Origin: a virus
IMG/VR virus record: IMGVR_UViG_3300036046_000176
Location: 1-20,090 of that record
Length of the DNA: 20,090 nt
Strand: one strand, 5' to 3'
Positions 5,325 to 12,907 of this stretch are shown one piece after another. Numbering within the stretch: the first letter of the stretch is position 1; every line of letters starts with the position of its first letter. Under the pieces are notes generated by a model, which saw nothing but the letters and a program-made list of their open reading frames with translations, had not been told where the DNA came from and made no database searches. A program made the translations under genes and the position numbers.

Positions 5325-7272
5325 CGGTGATCTGACCGACTTCGACGGCGCGGCGGAAATCCTGCGCACCTGGGGCGCGGGGCTGACGCCCGATCCTGAT
5401 CTCACAGTGTCACAATGGGCGGACCGGCATCGGATGCTGTCGGGTCGCGCATCGGCCGAACCGGGACGCTATCGCACCGCGCGCACGCCCTACATGCGCG
5501 AGATCATGGACCGGCTGTCGCCCGGCGACGCGATGCAGCGCATCGTGTTCATGAAGGCCGCGCAGGTCGGCGCGACCGAGGCGGGCAACAACTGGATCGG
5601 CTTCGCCATCCACCAGGCGCCGGGCCCGATGCTGGCGGTCCAGCCCACGGTGGAACTTGCCAAGCGCAACTCGCGCCAGCGGATCGACCCGCTGATCGAC
5701 GAAAGCCCCGAACTGCGGGACCGCGTCAAACCGGCCCGGTCGCGAGATGCGGGCAACACCATGCTGTCGAAGGAGTTCGCGGGCGGCATCCTGATCATGA
5801 CCGGCGCGAACTCGGCGGTCGGGCTGCGATCTACCCCGGCGCGCTACATCTTTCTCGACGAGGTCGATGCCTATCCGGCCTCGGCCGACGAGGAAGGCGA
5901 TCCGGTAACGCTGGCCGAGGCGCGGTCGCTGACCTTCGCCCATCGGCGGAAGGTGCTGCTGGTCTCGACGCCCACCATTCGGGGGCTGTCGCGCATCGAG
6001 CGCGAGTATGAGGCGTCCGACCAGCGCCGGTACTTCGTGCCGTGCCCGCATTGCGGGGCGATGCAATGGCTGAAGTTCGACCGGCTGCGCTGGCAGAAGG
6101 GCAAGCCAGAGACTGCGGAATATCACTGCGAAGGCTGCGATCAGCCCATCGGTGAGCACCACAAGACGGCGATGCTTGAGGTGGGTGAATGGCGGGCGAC
6201 GGCCGTTGCCGCCGACCCGACTACGGTCGGGTATCACCTCTCGGCGCTGTACTCACCGATCGGCTGGTTGAGTTGGGAGCGGATCGTGCGGTCATGGGAA
6301 GCAGCCCAAGGGTCGGACGAGGCGATCAAGGCGTTCCGCAACACGATCCTTGGCGAGACTTGGGTCGAAAGCGGCGAAGCGCCGGACTGGCAGCGGCTCT
6401 ATGACCGGCGCGAGGCATGGAAGCCGGGCACGGTACCAGCGGGCGGGTTGTTCCTGACCGCCGGGGCCGACGTCCAGAAAGACCGGATCGAAGTCGATGT
6501 CTGGGCTTGGGGTCGTGGCTTGGAGTCCTGGCTCGTCGATCACGTCGTCATCGAAGGCGGCCCTGATCGGCATGACGCCTGGTCGGAGCTGACCGCGCTG
6601 CTCGACCGGTCCTGGCCGCACGAGCGCGGCGCGCATCTGCGCATTGCGCGGCTCGCCATCGACACCGGCTACGAGGCCCCGGCGGTCTATTCCTGGTCGC
6701 GGGCGCAAGGTTTCGCGCAGGTGTCGCCGGTGAAGGGCGTCGAGGGGTTCAACCGCTCGAGCCCGGTGTCGGGGCCGACCTTCGTCGATGCGACCGAGGG
6801 CGGGAAGCGGCTGCGGCGCGGCGCGCGGCTCTGGACCGTGGCGGTCTCGACCTTCAAGGCCGAGACTTACCGCTTCCTGCGGCTGGCGCGCCCGACCGAG
6901 GAGGACATCGCCGACGGGGCGGCGTTCCCGCCCGGCTCGGTGCATCTGCCGCACTGGGTCGAGAACGAATTGCTGAAGCAGTTCGTGGCCGAACAGCTGG
7001 TGACGGTGCGCACCAAGCGCGGCTTCGCCCGGCTGGAATGGCAGAAGCTGCGCGAGCGCAACGAGGCGCTGGACTGCCGGGTCTATGCCCGCGCCGCCGC
7101 CTGGATCGCGGGCGCGGATCGCTGGTCTGAGGAGAAATGGCGCGATCTCGAGGATCAGCTCGGGGCCGCGCCGACGACGGAGGATACGGCGGAGCGGGTC
7201 CATCGACCGCAATCCGCATCCCAAGGAAAGCGGCAGTCGGATTGGCTGGGCCGACGCGGAGGATGTTTCTGA
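5272..7272 (+). CDS. Terminase large subunit, GpA family
   Basis: The 666-residue protein is the ATPase-nuclease that cuts phage DNA and drives it into the prohead. Visible motifs are the adenine-binding and P-loop region KAAQVGATEAG (about 95-105), Walker B YIFLDEVDA (192-200), the coupling motif VSTPT (about 231-235), a zinc-binding set CPHC (258-261) and CEGC (286-289), and a C-terminal RNase H-like nuclease with acidic boxes near ADVQKDRIEVDV and LAIDTGYEA. Length and order fit the lambda GpA family. I choose ATG 5272, overlapping the small subunit gene by 53 bases; an in-frame upstream start at 5230 adds residues without family character. The gene appears intact, although the genes that follow are damaged. 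Confidence 0.95.
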   Translation: MSVPTSTSLPRSGLTSDDGDLTDFDGAAEILRTWGAGLTPDPDLTVSQWADRHRMLSGRASAEPGRYRTARTPYMREIMDRLSPGDAMQRIVFMKAAQVGATEAGNNWIGFAIHQAPGPMLAVQPTVELAKRNSRQRIDPLIDESPELRDRVKPARSRDAGNTMLSKEFAGGILIMTGANSAVGLRSTPARYIFLDEVDAYPASADEEGDPVTLAEARSLTFAHRRKVLLVSTPTIRGLSRIEREYEASDQRRYFVPCPHCGAMQWLKFDRLRWQKGKPETAEYHCEGCDQPIGEHHKTAMLEVGEWRATAVAADPTTVGYHLSALYSPIGWLSWERIVRSWEAAQGSDEAIKAFRNTILGETWVESGEAPDWQRLYDRREAWKPGTVPAGGLFLTAGADVQKDRIEVDVWAWGRGLESWLVDHVVIEGGPDRHDAWSELTALLDRSWPHERGAHLRIARLAIDTGYEAPAVYSWSRAQGFAQVSPVKGVEGFNRSSPVSGPTFVDATEGGKRLRRGARLWTVAVSTFKAETYRFLRLARPTEEDIADGAAFPPGSVHLPHWVENELLKQFVAEQLVTVRTKRGFARLEWQKLRERNEALDCRVYARAAAWIAGADRWSEEKWRDLEDQLGAAPTTEDTAERVHRPQSASQGKRQSDWLGRRGGCF

Positions 7273-7282
7273 GTGAGGACCG

Positions 7283-7321
7283 GTCCGCGCAGCGGACGCG
7301 AGGCTCCAGTGGAGCGTCGCG
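7283..7321 (+). repeat. Two tandem hairpins after the terminase gene
   Basis: GTCCGC (7283-7288) pairs perfectly with GCGGAC (7292-7297) around GCA. It is followed directly by a second hairpin: CGCGA (7297-7301) plus GCTCC (7303-7307) pairing with GGAGC (7311-7315) plus TCGCG (7317-7321), with one G-G mismatch. They fill the 82-base gap before the gpW-like gene. The two stems share C7297 and so cannot both be complete at once. No T tract follows. They may be an mRNA-processing or stability element, or a dispersed genomic repeat. Confidence 0.5.
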
Positions 7322-7354
7322 AGGGAACGAACGCACTGAGCGGGAGCGAAGGGC

Positions 7355-7552
7355 ATGGACTGGACGGAGACAGAGCTGGGCGCCTTGCGCCGGGCCTATG
7401 CCAGCGGCACGACCCGCGTCAGCTATGACGGCAAGTCGGTGGACTATGACTCAGTCGAGGACCGCTTTATGGCTGAAGATCGGATTTGCCTAAATTGCAA
7501 TACTCACAGAGGACTTGAAGGTTCTCGATCTCGTTTCCGCCTCCTTTGCTGA
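7355..7552 (+). pseudogene. Truncated gpW-like head-tail joining protein
   Basis: The first part, MDWTETELGALRRAYASGTT then RVSYDGKSVDYDSVED, reads like the small gpW-type head-to-tail joining proteins that sit between terminase and portal genes. After about residue 37 the text changes (FMAEDRICLNCNTHRGLEG) to antisense of the HNH gene and stops at 7552, so the native C-terminus has been lost. The change coincides with the fall in GC and with the HNH stop codon at 7467-7469. Members are usually about 70 residues, so roughly 30 are missing. A GGGAGCGAAGGG precedes the ATG. The remnant is probably non-functional. Confidence 0.72.
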
Positions 7553-8176
7553 AAGGGATAACATGGTCAATGTGCAGAGTTGCCCCTTTCTGCGGAGTTG
7601 CCCCACACAACTGGCAACGTGCACCATCCCGCATTAGCACTCTCGCCCGACATCGCCAGCTTATATCGCGCTTGATCCTGTTAGATTTGGGCTTCTCGTA
7701 TCGCGGCAAATCGTATAATTCATCTGATGCGTTTGCCCACTCGACAAAGGCCTCCAGGGCGCGACGCCAGCCACCAAAGCGGCTCTCGTATGTGCTGGAC
7801 GAGACTCGTGAGCCCTCACAATTCATGTCCGTGCGTCTAGGCTGGTTTCCGAGCGCCTGCCAGACCGTGACGAGGTTATGAAAAAGTACTTCGTCGGGAA
7901 TCGCATGCCTCTTGCTGATCGGAGCGCCAATTCGCGTTAGGACGGTATTCCAGTTTCCAAGGCGATTTGTGATTGTTGTCGGACTATATTTCCCAAGCCT
8001 CTTATAGGCTCTTTGCGTAAGTCGCTTTCCTTCGAGTGTGATTGCGACCCGCCGAAGATCGGCAATGAGTTCTTCGTCCGGTACATTTCTATGGTATTCT
8101 GTAAGCTGAAATATTCTAGTCATCTCCAATAGCCTGAGAGTTGACGTCGCTCTGGGACGATCATCATAGAAGAAGT
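7466..8176 (-). mobile_element. HNH endonuclease cassette replacing phage head genes
   Basis: This stretch has clearly lower GC than its flanks: two 60-base samples inside (7681-7740 and 7981-8040) are 45% and 47% GC, against 72% at 7021-7080. It carries one minus-strand HNH gene and nothing else. The left edge cuts the gpW-like gene and the right edge cuts the portal gene, whose first roughly 200 codons are absent. I find no target-site duplication or terminal inverted repeats, so this is not an insertion sequence; a homing-type endonuclease insertion with deletion fits better. The edges are accurate only to about 10-20 bases. Confidence 0.7.
7467..8123 (-). CDS. HNH homing-type endonuclease with two N-terminal HNH-associated repeats
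   Basis: The 218-residue protein should be a metal-dependent DNA endonuclease. The C-terminal HNH domain has CQLC (170-173), HIDH (184-187), FSKGGGNEIENLQ and CEYCN (206-210) before LGKSD, that is, two zinc-binding CxxC pairs around the active His residues. The N-terminal half has two copies of a helical repeat, VPDEELIADLRRVA...NRLGNWNTVLTRIG and IPDEVLFHNLVTVW...SRFGGWRRALEAF, like the repeat associated with homing endonucleases, probably for DNA recognition. The start at ATG 8123 is chosen because the upstream extension is antisense to portal coding sequence. The gene faces against the late operon and is AT-richer than everything around it, which points to recent acquisition. Confidence 0.88.
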   Translation of the reverse strand: MTRIFQLTEYHRNVPDEELIADLRRVAITLEGKRLTQRAYKRLGKYSPTTITNRLGNWNTVLTRIGAPISKRHAIPDEVLFHNLVTVWQALGNQPRRTDMNCEGSRVSSSTYESRFGGWRRALEAFVEWANASDELYDLPRYEKPKSNRIKRDISWRCRARVLMRDGARCQLCGATPQKGATLHIDHVIPFSKGGGNEIENLQVLCEYCNLGKSDLQP

Positions 8177-9136
8177 ATGCCCTCAAACGGCGCACTTGGC
8201 AAGCGGCGGGCCTATTGGCTGCACACGGCACACCCCGGCGATGCCTGGGGCACGCTGCAGGGCGGGCTCGGGTCGCGCCCGGTCCCCGCGACCGAGATTG
8301 CCCATGTCTACGAGAAGCAGCGCACGCAGGCACGCGGCGTTCCCTGGGGCGCGCCGGTGACCCGCAGCTTGCGCGATCTTGACGATTACGAGGTGGCGGA
8401 ACTGGTCCGCAAGAAGACCGAGGCTTGCGTCACCGCCATCGTCTTCGGCGACGACGAGGCGCAGCAGGGGATCGCGCCCTCTGTGGTCGATGCCGACGGC
8501 AACCGGGTCGAGCAGTTCGAGCCGGGGCTGATCGCCTATGCGCGCGGCGGCAAGGACATCCGGTTCAACCAGCCCGCAGCCACTGGCGGCTATGGCGAAT
8601 ACAAGCGGGCGAGCCTTCACACGATCTCGGCCGGGTTCCGGGTGCCCTACGAGCTGCTGACCGGGGACCTGTCCCAGGTCAACTATTCCTCGATCCGGGC
8701 GGGGCTCGTGGAGTTCCGCCGCATCATCGACGCCGTCCAGTGGCAGCTCTTCATCCCGATGCTTTGCGCGCCGGTCTGGCGCTGGTTCACCGAGGCTGCA
8801 TGGGCAGCGGGGCAGATCCCGACGCCCGACGTGCCGGTGGAATGGTCGCCGCCGAAGTTCGATGCCGTCGATCCCTACAAGGATGCGATGGCCGACCTGC
8901 TGGCGATCCGGACAGGCACGATGACGCTGGCGCAGGCCATTGCCCGGCAGGGCCACAACCCGGATGCGGTCCTCGCGGAGATCGCCGCGACCAACGCCAA
9001 GCTCGACGGCCTCGGCCTCGTGCTCGACAGCGACCCACGCCGCGTCACCAAGACCGGCAGTGCGCAGGCGGGCGACCCGACTGGAGAGCCGACCAGTGAC
9101 CCGGCCGCCCCCGCATCCGAACCAGAGAAGGAATAG
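8177..9136 (+). pseudogene. Phage portal protein, lambda family, lacking its N-terminal part
   Basis: From about GALGKRRAYWLHTAHPGD onward the text matches the C-terminal portion of lambda-type portals: RGVPWGAPVTRSLRDLDDYE, the long helix AELVRKKTEACVTAIV, the segment GGKDIRFNQPAATGGYGEYK, then FRVPYELLTGDLSQVNYSSIRAGLVEF. Full-length relatives are about 500 residues, while only about 319 remain; the missing piece corresponds to the N-terminal roughly 200. The ATG at 8177 falls at the junction with the HNH cassette and is probably not the native start. An open frame from TTG 8141 adds 12 unrelated residues. The portal ring joins head to tail and is the packaging channel, so the truncation should block particle formation unless the missing part is supplied elsewhere. 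Confidence 0.85.
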
Positions 9137-9140
9137 GGCC

Positions 9141-11174
9141 ATGCCCGACACGATGATGGCGGCCCCGGTCGCCCTGCCGATGCAGCTGCGGCGCGCGCCG
9201 ATCCTGCCTGCGACCGTCAACACCCAGGCGCGCTCCGTCGACGTGGTCTTTACCACCGGCGCGGCCGTTCGGCGGCGACGCTGGACCGGCTGGGACACCT
9301 CCGTGCCCTTCGACGAGATCCTGGAGGTCAGCGACAGGGCGGTGGACCTGACGCGCCTCAATGCCGGGGCCCCGGCGCTCGACAGCCATTCCGTCTGGTC
9401 CTCGCATTCGCAGGTCGGCGTGGTCGAACGCGCCTGGATCGAGGGCAAGGAAGGCAAGGCCACCATCCGTTTCCCCCGCGAAGGGCTGGACCAGGCCGCC
9501 GACCGCATGTTCGGCCTGATCAGCGACGGCATCATCCGGAACGTCTCGGTCGGCTATTCCATCGAGCGGGTGAAGGTGGTCGAGCCCGCCGCCAAGGGCG
9601 AGGTCGAGCAGCGCATCGTCGAGCGCTGGACCCCGCTCGAGGTCAGCTTCGTGACCGTACCCGCCGATCCCCGCGCGCAGGTCCGCGCCGCCGATCAGGC
9701 CAGCTATCCCGTCGAGATCGTCGACACCCGCATGCAAAAGGAGGCATCCATGCCTGAGAGCACGACCACCGTGGCCGGGGATGTCCCCGCCAACCATGAG
9801 ACCCGCCAGACACCCGCAACGGCCCCGGCGCAGCCCGAACCGACCACCGCGCGCATGCCGGAACCTACCGCCGCGCCCGACGCCGAGGCCATCGCCACCC
9901 GCGCCCGCGAGGCCGAGCGCGACCGGGTCTCAACCATCTACGATCTGGCGGGCCGCCTGAACCTCGAGCGCAGCTTCGCCGAGGACCTGGTCAAGCGTGG
10001 GGTCAGCGTCGACGAGTCCCGTCGCCTGATCCTCGACCAGGTCGCCGCGAAGTCCGACGAGACCCGGACTTTCCCCCATGTGTCGGTCCCCCTCGGCGGC
10101 CGGGACGAGCGGATCACCCGCCGCGACGCGGTGGCGAACGCGCTCCTGCACCGCTACAGCCCGACGCTGTTCCCGCTGGAGGATGCCGCGCGCCAGTATC
10201 GCGGCATGACGCTGCTGGAACTGGCGCGCGAAAGCCTCGGCAATGCGGGGGTCAACACGCGCGGCCTGTCGCGTGACGAGGTGGCGACGCGTGCACTGCA
10301 TTCCACCTCGGACTTCCCCGAGATCCTCTCGGCGGTCACCAACAAGACCCTGCGCCAGGCCTATGACGCCTATCCCCGGACCTTCTCGCTCTTCTGCCGC
10401 CAGGTGCTGGCCACCGACTTCAAATCCATGCACCGCGTCCAGCTGGGCGAGGCGCCGCAGCTTCTGGAAGTGGGCGAAAGCGGCGAGTTCAAGCGCGGGA
10501 CGCTGGGCGAGAGCAAGGAAAGCTACAAGGTCAAGACCTATGGCCGCGTCGTCGCGATCACCCGTCAGGTGCTGATCAACGACGATCTCGACGCCTTCAC
10601 CCGGATCCCGGCGATGTACGGCAACTCCATCGCCCAACTGGAAAGCGACGTGGTCTGGGGCATCATCACCTCGAACCCGGCGATGGCCGACGGCAACGCG
10701 CTGTTCCACACCACGCACAAGAACCTCGCCGGTACCGGTGCGGCGCTGGATGTCGCCAGTGTCGGCGCGGCCCGGGCGGCGATGGCGCTGCAGACCGGCC
10801 TCGACAAGAAGACGGTGCTGAACATCCGCCCGGCCTTCCTGATCGTGCCCGCAGCCCTTGAACTGAAGGCCGAGCAGTTGGTGGCCCAGAACCTCGTCCC
10901 CGCCGACAGCGCCAAGGTGGTACCGCAGTCGATCCGCACGCTGGCGCCGATCAGCGAGCCGCGCCTCTATGCCGCCAGCGCCACCTCCTGGTATCTGGCG
11001 GCATCGCCCAACCAGATCGACACCATCGAATACGCCTATCTCGAGGGCCAGCAGGGCGCCTACATCGAGACCCGCAACGGCTTCGACGTCGACGGGGTCG
11101 AGATCAAATGCCGCCTCGACTTCGGGGCGAAGGCCATCGACTGGCGCGGCCTCTACAAGAACCCGGGCGCGTAA
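9141..11174 (+). CDS. Prohead protease fused to a Mu gpT-like major capsid protein
   Basis: The 677-residue product has three parts. Residues about 25-195 resemble a prohead serine protease, with the catalytic His in ALDSHS (His83) and Ser in IIRNVSVGYS (Ser136). Residues about 204-300 are Pro-, Ala- and Thr-rich and then charged helical (EAIATRAREAERDRVSTIYD), like a scaffold or delta domain. Residues about 380-677 match Mu-like major head proteins (SDFPEILSAVTNKTLRQAYD, RVVAITRQVLINDDLDAF). The ATG at 9141 lies 4 bases after the portal stop with AGAAGGA upstream. An in-frame ATG (9750) with a near-perfect Shine-Dalgarno sits exactly at the domain border. The fusion would couple maturation protease, scaffold and shell in one gene. 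Confidence 0.92.
   Translation: MPDTMMAAPVALPMQLRRAPILPATVNTQARSVDVVFTTGAAVRRRRWTGWDTSVPFDEILEVSDRAVDLTRLNAGAPALDSHSVWSSHSQVGVVERAWIEGKEGKATIRFPREGLDQAADRMFGLISDGIIRNVSVGYSIERVKVVEPAAKGEVEQRIVERWTPLEVSFVTVPADPRAQVRAADQASYPVEIVDTRMQKEASMPESTTTVAGDVPANHETRQTPATAPAQPEPTTARMPEPTAAPDAEAIATRAREAERDRVSTIYDLAGRLNLERSFAEDLVKRGVSVDESRRLILDQVAAKSDETRTFPHVSVPLGGRDERITRRDAVANALLHRYSPTLFPLEDAARQYRGMTLLELARESLGNAGVNTRGLSRDEVATRALHSTSDFPEILSAVTNKTLRQAYDAYPRTFSLFCRQVLATDFKSMHRVQLGEAPQLLEVGESGEFKRGTLGESKESYKVKTYGRVVAITRQVLINDDLDAFTRIPAMYGNSIAQLESDVVWGIITSNPAMADGNALFHTTHKNLAGTGAALDVASVGAARAAMALQTGLDKKTVLNIRPAFLIVPAALELKAEQLVAQNLVPADSAKVVPQSIRTLAPISEPRLYAASATSWYLAASPNQIDTIEYAYLEGQQGAYIETRNGFDVDGVEIKCRLDFGAKAIDWRGLYKNPGA
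9738..9752 (+). promoter_or_regulatory. Internal ribosome binding site and start inside the protease-capsid gene
   Basis: AAGGAGG (9738-9744) lies 5 bases before ATG (9750-9752), in frame at residue 204 of the fusion. It is the strongest Shine-Dalgarno match I noticed in the window and falls exactly between the protease and scaffold-capsid parts. Starting here would give a 474-residue scaffold-capsid protein, made in excess over the protease form. Confidence 0.65.
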
Positions 11175-11203
11175 CCCGCAGCCGATGCTGAATCCTGACA
11201 CGC

Positions 11204-11236
11204 GGGCGGTCCACTCGGTCCGCCCTTCGTCTTTCC
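11204..11236 (+). terminator. Terminator-like hairpin after the capsid gene
   Basis: GGGCGG (11204-11209) pairs with CCGCCC (11220-11225) around a ten-base loop and is followed by TTCGTCTTTCC. The T-rich tail is broken, so it may only reduce transcription into the following genes, in keeping with the need for far more capsid than joining proteins. Confidence 0.4.
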
Positions 11237-11251
11237 ACGAGGATCCTCCCC

Positions 11252-11587
11252 ATGAAAACCTACGTCCAGCCCGGCAACACCATCACCCTGACCGCGCCCT
11301 ACGCCGTCGCCGCGGGCGATGGCCTGCTCGTCGGTTCCATCTTCGGCGTGGCCTCCGGCACCGCCGCCCTCGGCGAGGCGGTCGAGGCCGCGCTCGTCGG
11401 CGTCTACGAGTTGAAGAAGCTCGGCTCGCAGGCTTGGGCGGTCGGCGACTGCATCTATTGGGACAACACCGTCCGCCAGACCACCAAGGTCACCACCTCG
11501 AACACGCTGATCGGCGTGGCGACCGAGGCGGTTGCAGGCGGCGCAGGCGATGTGGTCGGCCGGGTGCGTCTGAATGGGGCGTTCTGA
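11252..11587 (+). CDS. DUF2190-family capsid cement/decoration protein
   Basis: The 111-residue product begins MKTYVQPGNTITLTAPYAVA and has the beta-rich pattern of the DUF2190 family (VAAGDGLLVGSIFGVASGTA, AWAVGDCIYWDN, LIGVATEAVAGGAGDVVGRVRL). DUF2190 proteins are small capsid-binding proteins thought to stabilise the shell; the position directly after the capsid gene agrees. A GAGGAT lies about 10 bases before the ATG. The stop overlaps the next start codon by one base (TGATG), so the two are probably translationally coupled. The family is recognised with good confidence; the exact role is from family knowledge. Confidence 0.85.
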   Translation: MKTYVQPGNTITLTAPYAVAAGDGLLVGSIFGVASGTAALGEAVEAALVGVYELKKLGSQAWAVGDCIYWDNTVRQTTKVTTSNTLIGVATEAVAGGAGDVVGRVRLNGAF

Positions 11588-11898
11588 TGAGCGCCTTCGC
11601 TGCCGCCGTGGGCGCGCTCTTCGCCGATCCGAACATCGGTCGGGATGCCATCTACGTCGCCGAGGGCGGTGCGCCGGTCCTCGTGCGCATCGTCGCCCGG
11701 CGTGCCGATGCGATCACCGACTTCGGCGACGCGCGCCTCTGGTCCGAGACCATCCGGATCGACCTGCGCGTGGCCGAGGTGGCGAGCCCGCGCCCCGGTG
11801 ACCGCATAGAGATCGACGGCGACGCCTTCCTCATCCAGGGCGAGCCGGTCCGCGACCGCGAGCGCCTGGTCTGGACCGTGGATCTGAGGCCCGCGTGA
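11587..11898 (+). CDS. Head-tail joining protein (FII-like)
   Basis: The 103-residue product begins MSAFAAAVGALFADPNIGRD and continues with beta strands (APVLVRIVARR, IRIDLRVAEVA, GDRIEIDGDAFLIQGEPV, RLVWTVDLRPA). The size, strand pattern and place after the decoration protein fit the small head-completion/joining proteins of lambda FII type. The ATG overlaps the preceding stop by one base, and the TGA overlaps the following GTG as GTGA. The product would sit at the head-tail interface. The main alternative is a related but unnamed head-completion protein. Confidence 0.65.
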   Translation: MSAFAAAVGALFADPNIGRDAIYVAEGGAPVLVRIVARRADAITDFGDARLWSETIRIDLRVAEVASPRPGDRIEIDGDAFLIQGEPVRDRERLVWTVDLRPA

Positions 11899-12527
11899 GA
11901 CTGAAGCTCGACATCGATCCCGACATCGTCGCGATGATGGCGGCCGAGGTCGCGGCGGGCGAGCGGGCTGTGTCGGCTGCGATCCGCGAGGCCGGGACAG
12001 GGCTGAAGGCGGCCTGGCGACTGCAGATCACCGGCGCGGGCCTCGGGCCCCGGCTCGCCCGCACCATCCGGTCGGCGCAGTTCCCCAAGGCCACGCCCAG
12101 CCTGAACGCGGCCGCCGTGGTGTGGTCCAACGCCCCGGTCATCGTCGGCGCCCACGACACCGGCCCGCTGATCCGCTCGAAGAACGGCTTCTGGCTTGCG
12201 ATCCCGACGCCCGCCGCAGGCAAGTCCCTGCGCGGCGGCCGGATTACCCCCGGCGAATGGGAACGCCGCACCGGTCTGCGCCTGCGCTTCATCTATCGCC
12301 GCAGGGGTCCAAGCCTTCTGGTGGCCGAAGGGCGGCTGAACACTAAAGGTCGCGCCGTGGCCTCCCGGTCGAAGACAGGCCGTGCCCTCGTGACCGCGCC
12401 GATCTTCCTGCTGGTGCCACAGGTCAAGCTGCCGAAGCGGCTGGACCTGGCGCGAGATGCTGAGCGGGCGCATGACGCGGTGCCGGGGTTGATCGTGGCG
12501 AACTGGGTGGAGGGGCGAACCGGGTGA
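11895..12527 (+). CDS. DUF6441-family tail/joining protein
   Basis: The 210-residue product starts at GTG 11895, overlapping the upstream stop as GTGA. It begins MRLKLDIDPDIVAMMAAEVA, then a helical stretch (AGERAVSAAIREAGTGLKAA), the segment RLARTIRSAQFPKATPSLNA, NGFWLAIPTPAAGK and a basic strand region (RRTGLRLRFIYRRRGPSLLV). I recall this text as DUF6441, found between head-joining and tail-terminator genes of alphaproteobacterial prophages; position suggests a role like HK97 gp10 at the tail-completion step. Its TGA is immediately followed by the reverse-strand stop of the antitoxin gene, so the two genes abut with no spacer. Confidence 0.75.
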   Translation: MRLKLDIDPDIVAMMAAEVAAGERAVSAAIREAGTGLKAAWRLQITGAGLGPRLARTIRSAQFPKATPSLNAAAVVWSNAPVIVGAHDTGPLIRSKNGFWLAIPTPAAGKSLRGGRITPGEWERRTGLRLRFIYRRRGPSLLVAEGRLNTKGRAVASRSKTGRALVTAPIFLLVPQVKLPKRLDLARDAERAHDAVPGLIVANWVEGRTG

Positions 12528-12902
12528 TCACGCGCGCGCGGCGGCGCGTCCGTCGTCGCGCGCGGCACGACGGCGACGGCGCGGCTCCTCGGTCTCCCCG
12601 AGCCCCTCGATAGCCACCGGGGCCTTGCCGGGAAACTCGACCATCAGCTTGAGCGAGCCGCCCATCGCGCGCACATAGCTCGACAGAGTCGAAAGGAGCA
12701 GATCGCTCTGGCGCTCGTACTTCGCGACGGTCGCCTGCTGGATGCCGAGGGCTTCGGCCAGCTGGACCTGCGTCAGATCCTTGGCTTTCCGCAGTTCCTG
12801 CAGGGTCAGGTATTCAGTGTGGAGCCGGTCTGCCTCGGCCTCGATGCCCGCGCGACGGGCCGCATCGAGCGTGGCCAGCTTGTCCTTTAGGGTGCGTGCC
12901 AT
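12528..12902 (-). CDS. XRE-family (HigA-like) antitoxin
   Basis: The 124-residue product begins MARTLKDKLATLDAARRAGI and carries a helix-turn-helix: LRKAKDLTQVQLAEALGIQQATVAKYERQSDLLLSTLSSYVRAMGG. It should neutralise the toxin encoded just upstream and repress the pair. An ATG at 12911 overlaps the toxin stop as ATGA and would add three residues; I prefer 12902 because AAAGGA lies at a proper distance. The last 20 residues (EPRRRRRAARDDGRAAARA) are arginine-rich and come from a very GC-rich run of CG repeats. Such a tail is unusual for the family and may be a readthrough extension created where the gene was inserted. Toxin-first order is typical of HigBA. Confidence 0.85.
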   Translation of the reverse strand: MARTLKDKLATLDAARRAGIEAEADRLHTEYLTLQELRKAKDLTQVQLAEALGIQQATVAKYERQSDLLLSTLSSYVRAMGGSLKLMVEFPGKAPVAIEGLGETEEPRRRRRAARDDGRAAARA

Positions 12903-12907
12903 GGTCC

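Noticed and set aside
7466-8176. Group I intron or intein carrying the HNH gene
   Set aside because: The portal N-terminal part is not present upstream of the cassette, so splicing could not restore a portal; no intein blocks or intron core were visible, and the gene is on the opposite strand.
7466-8176. Insertion sequence
   Set aside because: No transposase, no terminal inverted repeats and no target-site duplication were found at the junctions.
8183-9535. Minus-strand open frame of 450 codons
   Set aside because: It is antisense to the portal remnant and the protease region and has no recognisable motif.
9930-11201. Minus-strand open frame of 423 codons
   Set aside because: It is antisense to the capsid domain, which is clearly coding; long antisense frames are expected at this GC content.
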